Assembly: GCA_003601535.1 (NCBI GenBank)
Contig: PIXW01000005.1
Coordinates: 1 to 9,004, forward strand
DNA: 9,004 nt
DNA from: ANME-2 cluster archaeon
Lineage (GTDB): Archaea > Halobacteriota > Methanosarcinia > Methanosarcinales > Methanogasteraceae
Direction: 5' to 3'
Part shown: positions 1 to 6,340 of the stretch, piece by piece
How the letters are laid out: every line of letters starts with the position of its first letter
How positions within the stretch are numbered: the stretch's first letter is position 1
Position numbers and translations under genes: made by a program
The notes under the pieces: model-generated
The model's input: only the letters and a program-made list of their open reading frames with translations
What the model was told of the DNA's origin: nothing
Database searches by the model: none

Positions 1-2
1 AT

Positions 3-358
3 GGGACATTCAAATACGAGAGTAAAGAGCCAGTAACAGCGAACTGGACGCAATATGACCAGGCACAGATCCACGAGATGGCTGATTACTTAGATTTTCC
101 TGAATCGAACTCTACTACGAAGATGGGGTTCTCATACTCGGTTATGGGTGTGGGAGTCCAATATAAATTGATTTCAGACATGTCCATGAGCCCATATCAC
201 TCGATTGGGGAAACTACCATGTTTCCGGAGGCTTTTGATCAGACACTCGGGTTGCCAGCCCCATCTGGATGGAGTTATCGGAGGTGATATTTATGGATGT
301 AGATGGATCACCAATCTGGTTTCGGAAAATAACGCCACGCCACACTTTCTGCACAACT
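3..358 (+). pseudogene. Transposase relic, internally deleted and frameshifted
   Basis: The frame is open from the window edge to the stop at 287. It then appears to shift near 248-262 into another frame that stays open to 387. The first piece starts like the N-terminus of a Methanosarcina-type DDE transposase, with NWTQYDQAQIHEM encoded near 54-100. It then jumps to a mid-protein segment, VQYKLISDMSMSP followed by HSIGETTMFPEAFDQTLG, which resembles the strand and spacer before the second catalytic Asp. The second frame continues with HLDGVIGGDIYGCRWITNLV and SENNATPHF, which resembles the usual GD-Y-x-S/C-R-x-N-x-LV-x-G-A-x-P-Y/F stretch. About 100 or more residues are missing after residue 32 or so, and the C-terminal third is absent. 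The match ends near 350, directly against the end of rnp2 on the other strand. Family assignment is from memory of the pattern; the frame change and truncation are seen directly. The exact IS family is not resolved. Confidence 0.6.
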
Positions 359-361
359 TCA

Positions 362-682
362 TCAAAAAAACCGTTTTGCGCCCTTGACCGTGCCCGAAAC
401 CCCGGTCACGTAAACTGCAACGCGCACACCTCTGACATCATGTATCGTCGCGAGCACAGCGCGTGTGCGCATGGTTTGGGTAGGGATGCATCGTACAATT
501 CCTTTCGTACCATCAAAGAATAACAGATTCATCTCGCACTCGCTACTGCCGGCGTCCCCGAGCAGTGATTGCGAGGATCGTCTCAGTTCCTCGATGAAAT
601 CATGCCTCGGTGTCGCGCTCTCAGATAATACCTCGAAAGCAAGATAACGTTTTTTTTCACGTAAAGAGGGGAGCAACCGCAT
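362..682 (-). CDS. rnp2: Ribonuclease P protein component 2 (Rnp2/Pop5)
   Basis: A 106-residue protein of the archaeal Pop5/Rnp2 family. It is one of the protein subunits that, with the catalytic RNA, removes the 5' leader from precursor tRNA. The N-terminus carries the family signature LREKKRYLAFEV (residues 7-18). The middle has GIVRC (61-65) and the end has GVSGTVKGAK (94-103), so the chain looks complete. Start ATG at 682 is preceded by GGTGAT with a 5-base gap, a good archaeal ribosome binding site. In many archaea rnp2 lies beside rnp3 and the proteasome alpha gene; neither is seen here. Downstream is a transposase relic whose open frame overlaps the rnp2 stop by about 25 bases, and upstream are 380 bases without an intact gene. 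AT-rich TATA-like stretches at 738-746 and 762-768 could supply its promoter. Confidence 0.88.
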   Translation of the reverse strand: MRLLPSLREKKRYLAFEVLSESATPRHDFIEELRRSSQSLLGDAGSSECEMNLLFFDGTKGIVRCIPTQTMRTRAVLATIHDVRGVRVAVYVTGVSGTVKGAKRFF

Positions 683-698
683 ATAGCATCACCGTTTC

Positions 699-1014
699 AT
701 GGTTTCTGCGACCAGTTCTCTCTTCGTTGTCACCAGCAGATATATCGACATGGCGATACAATATATGTCTACCAGCATAAAAATGCAACCGATCCGGAGC
801 AGAGATATCCATATTGCGACTCCAATCTCTGGTACTGAACAGAACTGGCATACTCACTGCGGAAACGGTACCAGAACACAGCAGGACAGTACCATGGTCT
901 GCACAGGATTCAATGGTACAGCATACATCAATGGCACCGATGTGACCGTTACAATCAGAGGATCTGGGGGTCGATCTCATGGCTGAAGGCAAAGGAAGAG
1001 CGCTGCTTGCCTGA
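699..1014 (+). pseudogene. Small frameshifted ORF, possible secreted Gly/Asn-rich protein remnant
   Basis: An open frame of 95 codons runs from 699 to a stop at 986. Its second half reads GFNGTAYINGTDVTVTIRGS, rich in Gly, Asn and Thr in alternating beta-like order, as in secreted archaeal repeat proteins. After the five G at 966-970 the sensible reading moves to another frame. Dropping one G gives RGSGVDLMAEGKGRALLA and a stop at 1012-1014, which extends the same pattern. There is no Shine-Dalgarno sequence before 699, and the first 40 residues are unconvincing, so the true start is unknown. A hairpin and T-run lie on top of the 3' end. I do not recognise a named family. It may be a decayed gene, a homopolymer sequencing error, or chance; the minus-strand frame over the same stretch (657-1034, TTG start) looks no better. 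Confidence 0.33.
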
Positions 1015-1030
1015 GCCCTTCTTTTTTTTT
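981..1030 (+). terminator. Hairpin followed by T9, terminator-like
   Basis: GGCT (981-984) pairs with AGCC (1014-1017) and GGCAA (988-992) with TTGCC (1007-1011), around a 14-base loop. After a short CTTC comes a run of nine T (1022-1030). This is the shape of a factor-independent terminator on the + strand, and a T-run alone can stop archaeal RNA polymerase. It would end a transcript of the frameshifted ORF at 699-1014. On the minus strand the run is poly-A, so it does not serve the AhpD-like gene. Confidence 0.42.
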
Positions 1031-1062
1031 GCAACTTTACGATGTCAGAGCATCAACAATTT

Positions 1063-1512
1063 TTACCACTCATGATCCTCGCCTCCGAGATCGCAGATAT
1101 CACATCCGGATCCGCGTTCGATTCCCTCTTCTGAATCCAGCACCCGCGTGGCATAAGCAAGTACGGTTGCGTTTGAGAGTGTGCCAGCGATCAAAATTGC
1201 ATCGAGTATCTCTTCTTTTGGTATTCCGAGTTTCTCTGCGATACGGACATGCATTCGGAGGCAGTGTTCGCACCTGATCGCAGCAGACACGCCAATTGAA
1301 ATGAGTTCAATCGTCTTCGGGTCAAGACGTTTGAACTCTCGTATGATTGCGCTGTCATACAGTACCTTTGGGACGAGCAGCTCTGGCATATCCTGCATAA
1401 ACTGTAAAATGTATGGAATCTCGCCGTAATACTTCTCAACAGCATCCAGCAATTCCTGTGCAGCCTCCTCAGGATCCATCCTCATGATCCTCTGGATCTT
1501 CTCGATGTCCAT
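1063..1512 (-). CDS. AhpD-like carboxymuconolactone decarboxylase family protein
   Basis: A 149-residue alpha-helical protein of the carboxymuconolactone decarboxylase/AhpD superfamily. The AhpD active-site set is complete at the expected spacing: Glu69, Cys81-x-His83-Cys84, and His88 (ISIGVSAAIRCEHCLRMH). In AhpD this set runs a thiol-disulfide exchange fed by a proton relay, so a dithiol reductase or peroxide-defence role is more likely than decarboxylation. A second CxxC, GCDICDLGG (Cys137, Cys140), lies in the last 15 residues and may be a second redox pair or metal site. It is the last gene of the mmp operon. The frame also has a GTG at 1521, directly after the mmp7 stop, but AGGTGG five bases before ATG 1512 favours the ATG. 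The substrate is unknown; the link to MCR chemistry is inferred from position only. No T-run terminator is seen downstream on this strand. Confidence 0.82.
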   Translation of the reverse strand: MDIEKIQRIMRMDPEEAAQELLDAVEKYYGEIPYILQFMQDMPELLVPKVLYDSAIIREFKRLDPKTIELISIGVSAAIRCEHCLRMHVRIAEKLGIPKEEILDAILIAGTLSNATVLAYATRVLDSEEGIERGSGCDICDLGGEDHEW

Positions 1513-1521
1513 CTCTGCCAC

Positions 1522-2445
1522 CTACATGACAAAACCGGTCACTGACTTTGGCAATATTCTTATCACTAAGTAATCTCTCACGTATGACGGCAGCACATCT
1601 GCGATCTCCTTTAAGGTTGTGCCCTCCTCAAACGTCATATTCTCGATTGCTTCTTTGTACTCTCTATAAGGCAGTTTGATGCGAGCACCCTTCAACTGGA
1701 GCGTGATAGGCGCAGGAGAGAGAGACTTATTGATAGCTGGCACTTGTTCCTTGATCTCACTCATGAGACGGGCTGGCTGGATGGTCAACGGATCCTTTGC
1801 TATATCGAGCCTCTCTTCGTCAAGACACTCGCCTGCGACCTCTGCCAGTTTGTCGAGCGCAGTAAGTTCGTTTTCACCCTTCAACCGGTGTGCAATCCTG
1901 CCAAGACCCCCAACATACGCTTTTGCATACGCCGGAGCCTTGATAAGTTCCGGTGTTCCTGTGATGATGCTCGGAACCTCAAGATCCTTGTACAGCACGT
2001 ATTTTTCTTTTGTCAGGCAGTCCTCGAAGTTTCCGAACGTAAAGATAGCAAGATCATGTTCATCAGCGAGTGCACGCTCCTTTGCAGATATCTGTGCAAT
2101 CCTTCTGCCAACGCCTCTTGCAAGCCCGATCAACGTTGTGTTCGCTCCAAACCTGCGCATATACTCTGCAACATCACATGCATGGTGCGGAAGATGATGA
2201 TATGCCAGTGTTGGTGCAATCACGATGATGTCCGTTCCTGTAAGCGGTGCTCTTGTGATCTTGGCACGAAGTTCCTTTGCCAGATCCTCGAGCATGGACA
2301 TATCTTCATGTGGGCAGAGCAGCTGGATCCTGACCTCTGTCTGCATGAAATTGGTCTGGATGATATATCCGCCAAGATCCTCTACGAGCTCTGTTACGAG
2401 ATTATGTTTGAAGACGCCGCCCTCGTATATGATCGGTTCAAGCAT
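1522..2445 (-). CDS. mmp7: Methanogenesis marker protein 7
   Basis: A 307-residue protein of the Mmp7 family, confined to archaea with MCR. The family has been reported in the ATP-dependent complex that reduces the Ni-F430 cofactor of MCR to its active Ni(I) state, together with Mmp17, Mmp3, McrC and the A2 ATPase. Visible signatures are the N-terminus MLEPIIYEGGVFKHNLV, the block YHHLPHHACDVAEYMRR (82-98, with Cys90), GLARGVGRRIAQIS (107-120) and FTFGNFEDC (135-143). Cys90 and Cys143 are candidate cluster ligands by inference. The frame extends upstream to 2496, but ATG 2445 is chosen because AAAGGAGG ends seven bases before it and the family starts there. It begins two bases after the mmp17 stop, and its own stop is followed at once by the AhpD-like gene. 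Length is normal for the family, with no damage seen. Confidence 0.9.
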   Translation of the reverse strand: MLEPIIYEGGVFKHNLVTELVEDLGGYIIQTNFMQTEVRIQLLCPHEDMSMLEDLAKELRAKITRAPLTGTDIIVIAPTLAYHHLPHHACDVAEYMRRFGANTTLIGLARGVGRRIAQISAKERALADEHDLAIFTFGNFEDCLTKEKYVLYKDLEVPSIITGTPELIKAPAYAKAYVGGLGRIAHRLKGENELTALDKLAEVAGECLDEERLDIAKDPLTIQPARLMSEIKEQVPAINKSLSPAPITLQLKGARIKLPYREYKEAIENMTFEEGTTLKEIADVLPSYVRDYLVIRILPKSVTGFVM

Positions 2446-2447
2446 GT

Positions 2448-3041
2448 TCAATCCTCCTTTAGTTCGCTTATCATATCTTCCGCCTTCTTGATCCATTCGG
2501 GCTTTATAGGATCCTCTGATGCCACAAATAACATCTCCGACTCGGTGGAGATATGATGCCTTACACGGAAGCCTTCCGGCGTGATCCTGAGCAGGGCATC
2601 GGCAAGTCTTGACTCGATCTCTCTGCGCGGATCAGCGATTATTACGTCCGCGACTTCCTTTGCAACCTCGCTCGGGTCTTTGGTAGCAATGGTCATCGTC
2701 TTCCTGTCTGGCTGCTCGATATTCTCACGTCCGTACTTTATCCGGAGAGCGCTCAGCAATTGAGGGACATACTCTTCATTGAATATGTTTATACTCACCT
2801 CATCAACGCCAGGCGCCCCCACTTCGATCTCTGCCATATCCCTGACACATACAGGCGGAAGACCGCTCCTGATCAGGGTACAGAAGATGAAAACCGGCTC
2901 AGCAGGATCGATGTATATCCACAACCGTCCGAGTGTCGTTGTCAGTTCCAGATCGGAAAGAACGTCACGGGACACCGATTCATAAGCCTCTGCGCCAGTC
3001 TTATCCGGAGACTCGACCCTGAATACTTCCAGCGGCTCCAT
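2448..3041 (-). CDS. mmp17: Methanogenesis marker protein 17
   Basis: A 197-residue member of the Mmp17 family, another MCR-restricted protein reported in the MCR activation complex. The start MEPLEVFRVE, the segment YIDPAEPVFIF (43-53), PPVCVRDMAEIE (62-73) and GRENIEQPDRKTMTI (104-118) are the parts I recognise. Two cysteines (Cys54, Cys65) lie in the conserved first third. The frame has a GTG at 3050 that overlaps the mmp15 stop by four bases. However, GAGGAG sits directly against that GTG, whereas it is eight bases before ATG 3041, so ATG 3041 is preferred. The gene is followed two bases later by mmp7, whose ribosome binding site lies in its last codons, so the two are almost certainly co-translated. 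No signal peptide or membrane segment is seen; it should be cytoplasmic. Confidence 0.88.
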   Translation of the reverse strand: MEPLEVFRVESPDKTGAEAYESVSRDVLSDLELTTTLGRLWIYIDPAEPVFIFCTLIRSGLPPVCVRDMAEIEVGAPGVDEVSINIFNEEYVPQLLSALRIKYGRENIEQPDRKTMTIATKDPSEVAKEVADVIIADPRREIESRLADALLRITPEGFRVRHHISTESEMLFVASEDPIKPEWIKKAEDMISELKED

Positions 3042-3046
3042 GTCTG

Positions 3047-4279
3047 TCACTCCTCGATGAAACCTGATGCCAGAAGCGCAGAGCCAACAGCGCCGATCAA
3101 CTGCGAGTATGGCGGTACGATCACCTCTGCTTGAAGCAGTTCATGCATCGCATGAGGCAGCCCCTCGATCAAGGATGTGCCTCCGACCATAATGATCGGC
3201 TCTTTCACCTCGACCTCCTGAAGTTGCTGCTCAAAGACCTGCTCTGCCACACTGTAACATGCCGCGGCTGCAACATCCTCATGCCTGGCTCCTTTTGATA
3301 GCGAGTTTACCAGGCTCTGTATCCCGAATACGATACAGTAGCTGTTCATCGATATCTTGGATGCATCGCCTGCAAGCGCAAGTTTGCCGAGTTCGGTGAT
3401 ATCAACGCCCAGCCGCTTTGCTGTCATCTCAAGGAAACGCCCTGATGCGCCGGCACAGATCCCGCCCATCGTGAAGATTCCAGGGATTCCGTCCTGCACT
3501 GATATCGCTTTGTTATCCATCCCTCCGACGTCGATTACTGTTGCGACCCCCTTCTGCCGGTCAGCAAGGTATACAGCACCTTTTGAGTTCACTGTAATCT
3601 CTTCCTGAACCAGATCTGCATTAAATGATTCTCCTAGCAGGAATCTGCCATATCCTGTGACCCCAATCGACTGAATTGCATCCCTCTCAATTCCTGATTC
3701 GGATAACGCTTTCGAAAGCGCATTCTCCGCGCTCTTTTGCACATCGGTTGTTCCAACCCAGCCGAATCCGAGAATCTCATCGTCTTTCATCACCACTGCT
3801 TTCGTTGTGGTCGATCCTGAATCGATTCCTGCAGTGAGTCCGGTCTGGACCTCGCGCGCAAGGAGACTCCGCCTCTTTGCGACCGTTGTTAATGCTTCCA
3901 TTCTTGTGAGAAGCGTCTCTGCTGTGGTACGCTCGGTATAGGAATAACTGATCACAGGAAGCCCGGATTTCTCATGAATGTACCTGCGAATCTCGTTTCT
4001 GACAAGCGCACCCTCGGCACATCTGAAACATGTTCCGATGAAGACGGCGTCGGCGGTGGTATGCCCCTCAACAACCGAGATTGCGCGGGCAAGCATCAAT
4101 TTGAGGTCAGGACTCGTCACCTTCAGCCCAAACTTTGCCTCTGCCTCCTCTACCTCGTCCAGATCGATATCCGGAAAGATGATCTTTGCGCCTACCTGCT
4201 CTGCCGCGGATTCGATCTCACCCTGTACTCCGGTGTATTCGGAACCGCATGAGATCTGCGCGACCTCGATCTCGTTCAT
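3047..4279 (-). CDS. mmp15: Methanogenesis marker protein 15, activase-type ATPase
   Basis: A 410-residue protein in two parts. Residues 1-145 form an N-terminal domain with Cys11 and a Cys84-x-x-Cys87 pair ([11 protein letters not shown]). Residues 148-410 form an ASKHA-fold ATPase of the BadF/HgdC class: phosphate-1 loop [13 protein letters not shown] (151-163), GVTGYGR (206-212), phosphate-2 [10 protein letters not shown] (250-259) and adenosine loop [11 protein letters not shown] (364-374). Cys275 ([13 protein letters not shown]) and Cys315 ([13 protein letters not shown]), 40 residues apart, match the two cysteines that bridge a [4Fe-4S] cluster across the dimer of 2-hydroxyglutaryl-CoA dehydratase activator. 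The likely role is ATP-driven delivery of low-potential electrons; the partner is not known. AAGGAGG lies six bases before ATG 4279, and the start overlaps the mmp5 stop as ATGA. Mmp15 is a known marker of MCR-bearing archaea without an assigned reaction. Confidence 0.9.
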   Translation of the reverse strand: MNEIEVAQISCGSEYTGVQGEIESAAEQVGAKIIFPDIDLDEVEEAEAKFGLKVTSPDLKLMLARAISVVEGHTTADAVFIGTCFRCAEGALVRNEIRRYIHEKSGLPVISYSYTERTTAETLLTRMEALTTVAKRRSLLAREVQTGLTAGIDSGSTTTKAVVMKDDEILGFGWVGTTDVQKSAENALSKALSESGIERDAIQSIGVTGYGRFLLGESFNADLVQEEITVNSKGAVYLADRQKGVATVIDVGGMDNKAISVQDGIPGIFTMGGICAGASGRFLEMTAKRLGVDITELGKLALAGDASKISMNSYCIVFGIQSLVNSLSKGARHEDVAAAACYSVAEQVFEQQLQEVEVKEPIIMVGGTSLIEGLPHAMHELLQAEVIVPPYSQLIGAVGSALLASGFIEE

Positions 4280-4722
4280 GTTTCTCCTCCTTGAAGTTTG
4301 TTCAGGAATTCGGATATCTGATACACGAAATTCCTTGCTTCATCGTCGGATGTCGGATAGTTCAACTCCAGAATCGGAACTCGTTTCGCGCGTATCAGAA
4401 ATCCAATGAGTTCGCTCGTTCGCTGACATCCCATGCACCCGAACCCGATCGGCGCATCCTCGACAAGAATCGCTGCCTCAGCATCCCCGATCAGTTGATC
4501 AAAGAGTGACATGCGCCCGCGAACGCCTGCAGGAACCTCGACAGCCGCGTACTTGAGACCATGTTTCGGATCTTCTGGCGTGATGTTCAGGGGGGGAGAA
4601 TCGATTCCTGCCGTAGTCACCTTCTTCCTGATCTCCTGCATCACTGCAAGCGGCTTGTGACCGAAACGTTCGACCAGATCGTACAGGATCAGACTGTTGC
4701 TTGGATAAATGAAAATATTCAT
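4276..4722 (-). CDS. mmp5: Methanogenesis marker protein 5
   Basis: A 148-residue member of the Mmp5 family, MCR-restricted and of unknown function. Signatures seen are [19 protein letters not shown] (4-22), [11 protein letters not shown] (42-52), [17 protein letters not shown] (55-71) and [16 protein letters not shown] (87-102). Cys96 and Cys99 form a CxxC that could bind a metal cluster or act as a dithiol. It overlaps mmp15 by four bases. The open frame runs on upstream past a TTG at 4782, but that extension encodes the tail of a phospholipase D relic and is not part of Mmp5. ATG 4722 matches the family start, with GAGG nine bases before it. It is the first gene of the operon. A G7/C7 run inside it (4590-4596) is read in frame. 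Confidence 0.88.
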   Translation of the reverse strand: MNIFIYPSNSLILYDLVERFGHKPLAVMQEIRKKVTTAGIDSPPLNITPEDPKHGLKYAAVEVPAGVRGRMSLFDQLIGDAEAAILVEDAPIGFGCMGCQRTSELIGFLIRAKRVPILELNYPTSDDEARNFVYQISEFLNKLQGGET

Positions 4723-4734
4723 CGTATTTCGCCT

Positions 4735-4978
4735 CGCTGATGTGTCATGATCGCGATATATGAATATGTCTGAAAGTGCCAAAGCTAATAATAGTTTGTG
4801 GTTATTTCCCTCTATGGCGCTGCCTGCTTCCCTGTTGTATGTGGGGCTATGCCTAACTCCAGTTTATCAAAGAGATCAGTATCTTCTTCTCATCAACGAT
4901 TACTACTTTGTTATGGATTTTTGAGATTCCATCTCGCTTCACAAGCCTTGCTTCAAGGTTCAAAATGATGGCAGAATA
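4735..4978 (-). pseudogene. Phospholipase D family protein, C-terminal relic
   Basis: From 4978 to a TAG at 4853-4855 the minus strand reads a 41-residue piece with NLEARLV, then SKIHNKVVIVDEKKIL, which carries the HxK(x)4D core (His, Lys, Asp) of a phospholipase D half-site, then ISLINWS. Immediately past that stop the sense moves to another frame. From about 4857 it reads SPTYNREAG and ends with LSDIFIYRDHD, matching the usual NWSENSPTxNREAG and C-terminal F-Y-D-W region of archaeal PLD proteins. That second frame continues without a stop into mmp5. A TGA at 4979-4981 closes the first frame upstream, and I see no convincing N-terminal half. So this is the last third of a phospholipase D/nuclease-like gene with at least one frameshift. 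The two-frame reading is visible in the sequence; the family name is from motif memory. Confidence 0.68.
4755..4762 (-). promoter_or_regulatory. Candidate TATA box for the mmp operon
   Basis: On the minus strand the stretch reads CATATATC, 33 to 40 bases before the mmp5 ATG at 4722. An archaeal start of transcription about 25 bases downstream would give a leader of roughly ten bases. No clear BRE precedes it. A second AT-rich stretch, TATTATTA near 4786-4795, is an alternative. Both lie inside the phospholipase D relic. Confidence 0.25.
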
Positions 4979-5110
4979 TCATGCAACAGAATCTGAGCCG
5001 TATGCCCACAATCCACATCTATTTTAGTTCTGGTGAATGTGTGCAGAGAATTAAGGATTTACTGGCATAATTTACAATCTTTGCTATAACAAATCTTTGA
5101 ATACCGCACT
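4979..5110. other. AT-rich gap with no recognised gene
   Basis: This stretch lies between the phospholipase D relic and the deoxyhypusine synthase stop. It may hold further decayed phospholipase D sequence, since the minus strand has short open pieces, but none shows a motif I can name. No hairpin with a T-run is visible for the end of the deoxyhypusine synthase transcript. Confidence 0.4.
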
Positions 5111-6040
5111 TCAAACGCTGAGAAGTCTGCTACGCACCGCAGCAACAAGAATAGGAAGTGTTATGGTCGCATCAGAATAAACGGTGACTGATTTTGCGTC
5201 TTTGCTGACCTTGCCCCATGATTTCGCCTCATTGAGTGTTGCGCCAGAAAGTCCACCAGATTCCGGGCGGTCTGTTGTTAGCTGGATCGCATAGTCAAAT
5301 CCCTTCGATGTCAGGAGCATTCCCTGCAGAATAAAATTCTTTGGAACGCCGCCTCCGATGAGAAGAGCACCTGACCGCTCGGAATCAAAGTAGAGGTCGA
5401 TGAACTCATTGAAATCTGCAAAGACATCGACATTCAATGGATTCGTCTGTCGATATAACCATGCATGCAGCCCGATCATTGAATCCTGAATAGCAGGACA
5501 GAATATCGGGACATTGCACTCATAAGACGCTCTCAGAATCGAATCTGGATCGGTTAAAGATTTTCCGATTTCAAAGAGCATCTCTCGAATCGAGATATGA
5601 TCATCCATATCTGGAAATACGCGAAGCAGGTGCTCTTCCAGGTGAGCAAAGTGAAGATCTGGCACGTACACATCATATATGCGATCGATCTCTTCGCGGT
5701 GCAGCGCATTGTCGTCAACGATCTCGCTGCCCTTGTAATGGGGTAGTCCGAGCGATTCGAGGATGTCGTGCACAAGATTTGCGCCTGTTGAGACGAGGAC
5801 ATCGATGTGCCCGTCTCTGATCAGACCCGAGACGATGTTTCGCATCCCTGCCGGCACCATCGCGCCAGCAAGTCCGAAGAACTTCGTTGCGGAGTCATCG
5901 TTTAACATCTCCTCGTATATGTCACATGCCTGCGCGAGTCTTCCCGCGCCGAATCCGCATCCATCAAGTGCGCAGACGAGATCATCGACATCCATGCCGG
6001 ATGTGATGCGTGCCGGTGCGATCGGATTGTTCGGTTGCAT
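5111..6040 (-). CDS. Deoxyhypusine synthase family protein
   Basis: A 309-residue protein of the deoxyhypusine synthase family, which moves the aminobutyl group of spermidine to a lysine of translation factor aIF5A using NAD. Seen in order: GFGAGRLAQACDIYEEML (29-46), FFGLAGAMVPAGMR (54-67), STGANLVHD (84-92), GGGVPKNFILQG (229-240), SGGLSGATLNEA (261-272), and WGK with Lys277, equivalent to the lysine that carries the enzyme-imine intermediate. VYSDATITLPIL (287-298) closes the active site. The motif after GGGV is PKNF, where the human enzyme has KHH with its catalytic His; many prokaryotic members also have PKNF. A paralogue acting on another amine or protein is therefore possible. ATG 6040 has AGGATG upstream at moderate spacing. 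The gene is monocistronic as far as can be seen and divergent from hef. Confidence 0.88.
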   Translation of the reverse strand: MQPNNPIAPARITSGMDVDDLVCALDGCGFGAGRLAQACDIYEEMLNDDSATKFFGLAGAMVPAGMRNIVSGLIRDGHIDVLVSTGANLVHDILESLGLPHYKGSEIVDDNALHREEIDRIYDVYVPDLHFAHLEEHLLRVFPDMDDHISIREMLFEIGKSLTDPDSILRASYECNVPIFCPAIQDSMIGLHAWLYRQTNPLNVDVFADFNEFIDLYFDSERSGALLIGGGVPKNFILQGMLLTSKGFDYAIQLTTDRPESGGLSGATLNEAKSWGKVSKDAKSVTVYSDATITLPILVAAVRSRLLSV

Positions 6041-6243
6041 ATATTCACATCCTTCTGCCGCGGTGTTATCGGTTTCGGCACGAATATTTCTGGTTCTCTG
6101 GCTTGCTCAGTACTTTCGAAAGCCATCGCCAGTCATCGTGCCGGAAATAGACTGAGACATAGTGAACCGCGTGCCGCCAAACGACGGCGTAAACAATATC
6201 AATAATAAAGCATCATCTGCGGAATGTGGGTGGAACGAATCAA

Positions 6244-6270
6244 AAAATATTTTGAAGAGGTTTAGTTATA
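6244..6270 (+). promoter_or_regulatory. hef: Candidate promoter elements for hef
   Basis: The 300-base gap between the divergent deoxyhypusine synthase and hef genes has a perfect AT palindrome, AAAATATTTT (6244-6253), then purine-rich GAAGAGG and TTTAGTTATA (6261-6270), which could serve as BRE and TATA box. Transcription would then start near 6290, leaving a leader of about 50 bases. AGGAG at 6322-6326 is 14 bases before the hef ATG, too far for a strong ribosome binding site. The rest of the gap shows no RNA gene or ORF of note. Confidence 0.28.
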
Positions 6271-6272
6271 GT

Positions 6273-6294
6273 TGATGGTTCGCACACACCATCA
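6273..6294. repeat. Seven-base inverted repeat upstream of hef
   Basis: TGATGGT (6273-6279) and ACCATCA (6288-6294) are perfect inverted arms around an eight-base centre, TCGCACAC. The element lies just after the putative TATA box and over the expected transcription start, the usual place of a repressor site. It could equally be a chance repeat. Confidence 0.35.
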
Positions 6295-6340
6295 TGACAT
6301 GGTTTGCTGTATCAGATAAGTAGGAGATTGCAATATTACC

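Noticed and set aside
657..1034. 125-codon minus-strand ORF upstream of rnp2, considered as rnp3 (RPP30)
   Set aside because: It begins at TTG, shows no RPP30 motif, is rich in Cys/Ser/Arg of a random kind, and overlaps rnp2 in a different frame.
1744..2556. 270-codon + strand ORF
   Set aside because: It is antisense to mmp7, Cys-rich and without motifs; the minus strand holds the family signatures and ribosome binding sites.
5902..6126. 74-codon minus-strand ORF overlapping the start of deoxyhypusine synthase
   Set aside because: Its second half is out of frame with the clear synthase N-terminus, and the first half has no recognisable motif. The synthase has its own start and ribosome binding site at 6040.
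6273..6294. T-arm-like GGTTCGCACACACC, considered as a tRNA
   Set aside because: No acceptor, D or anticodon arms surround it at the right distances.
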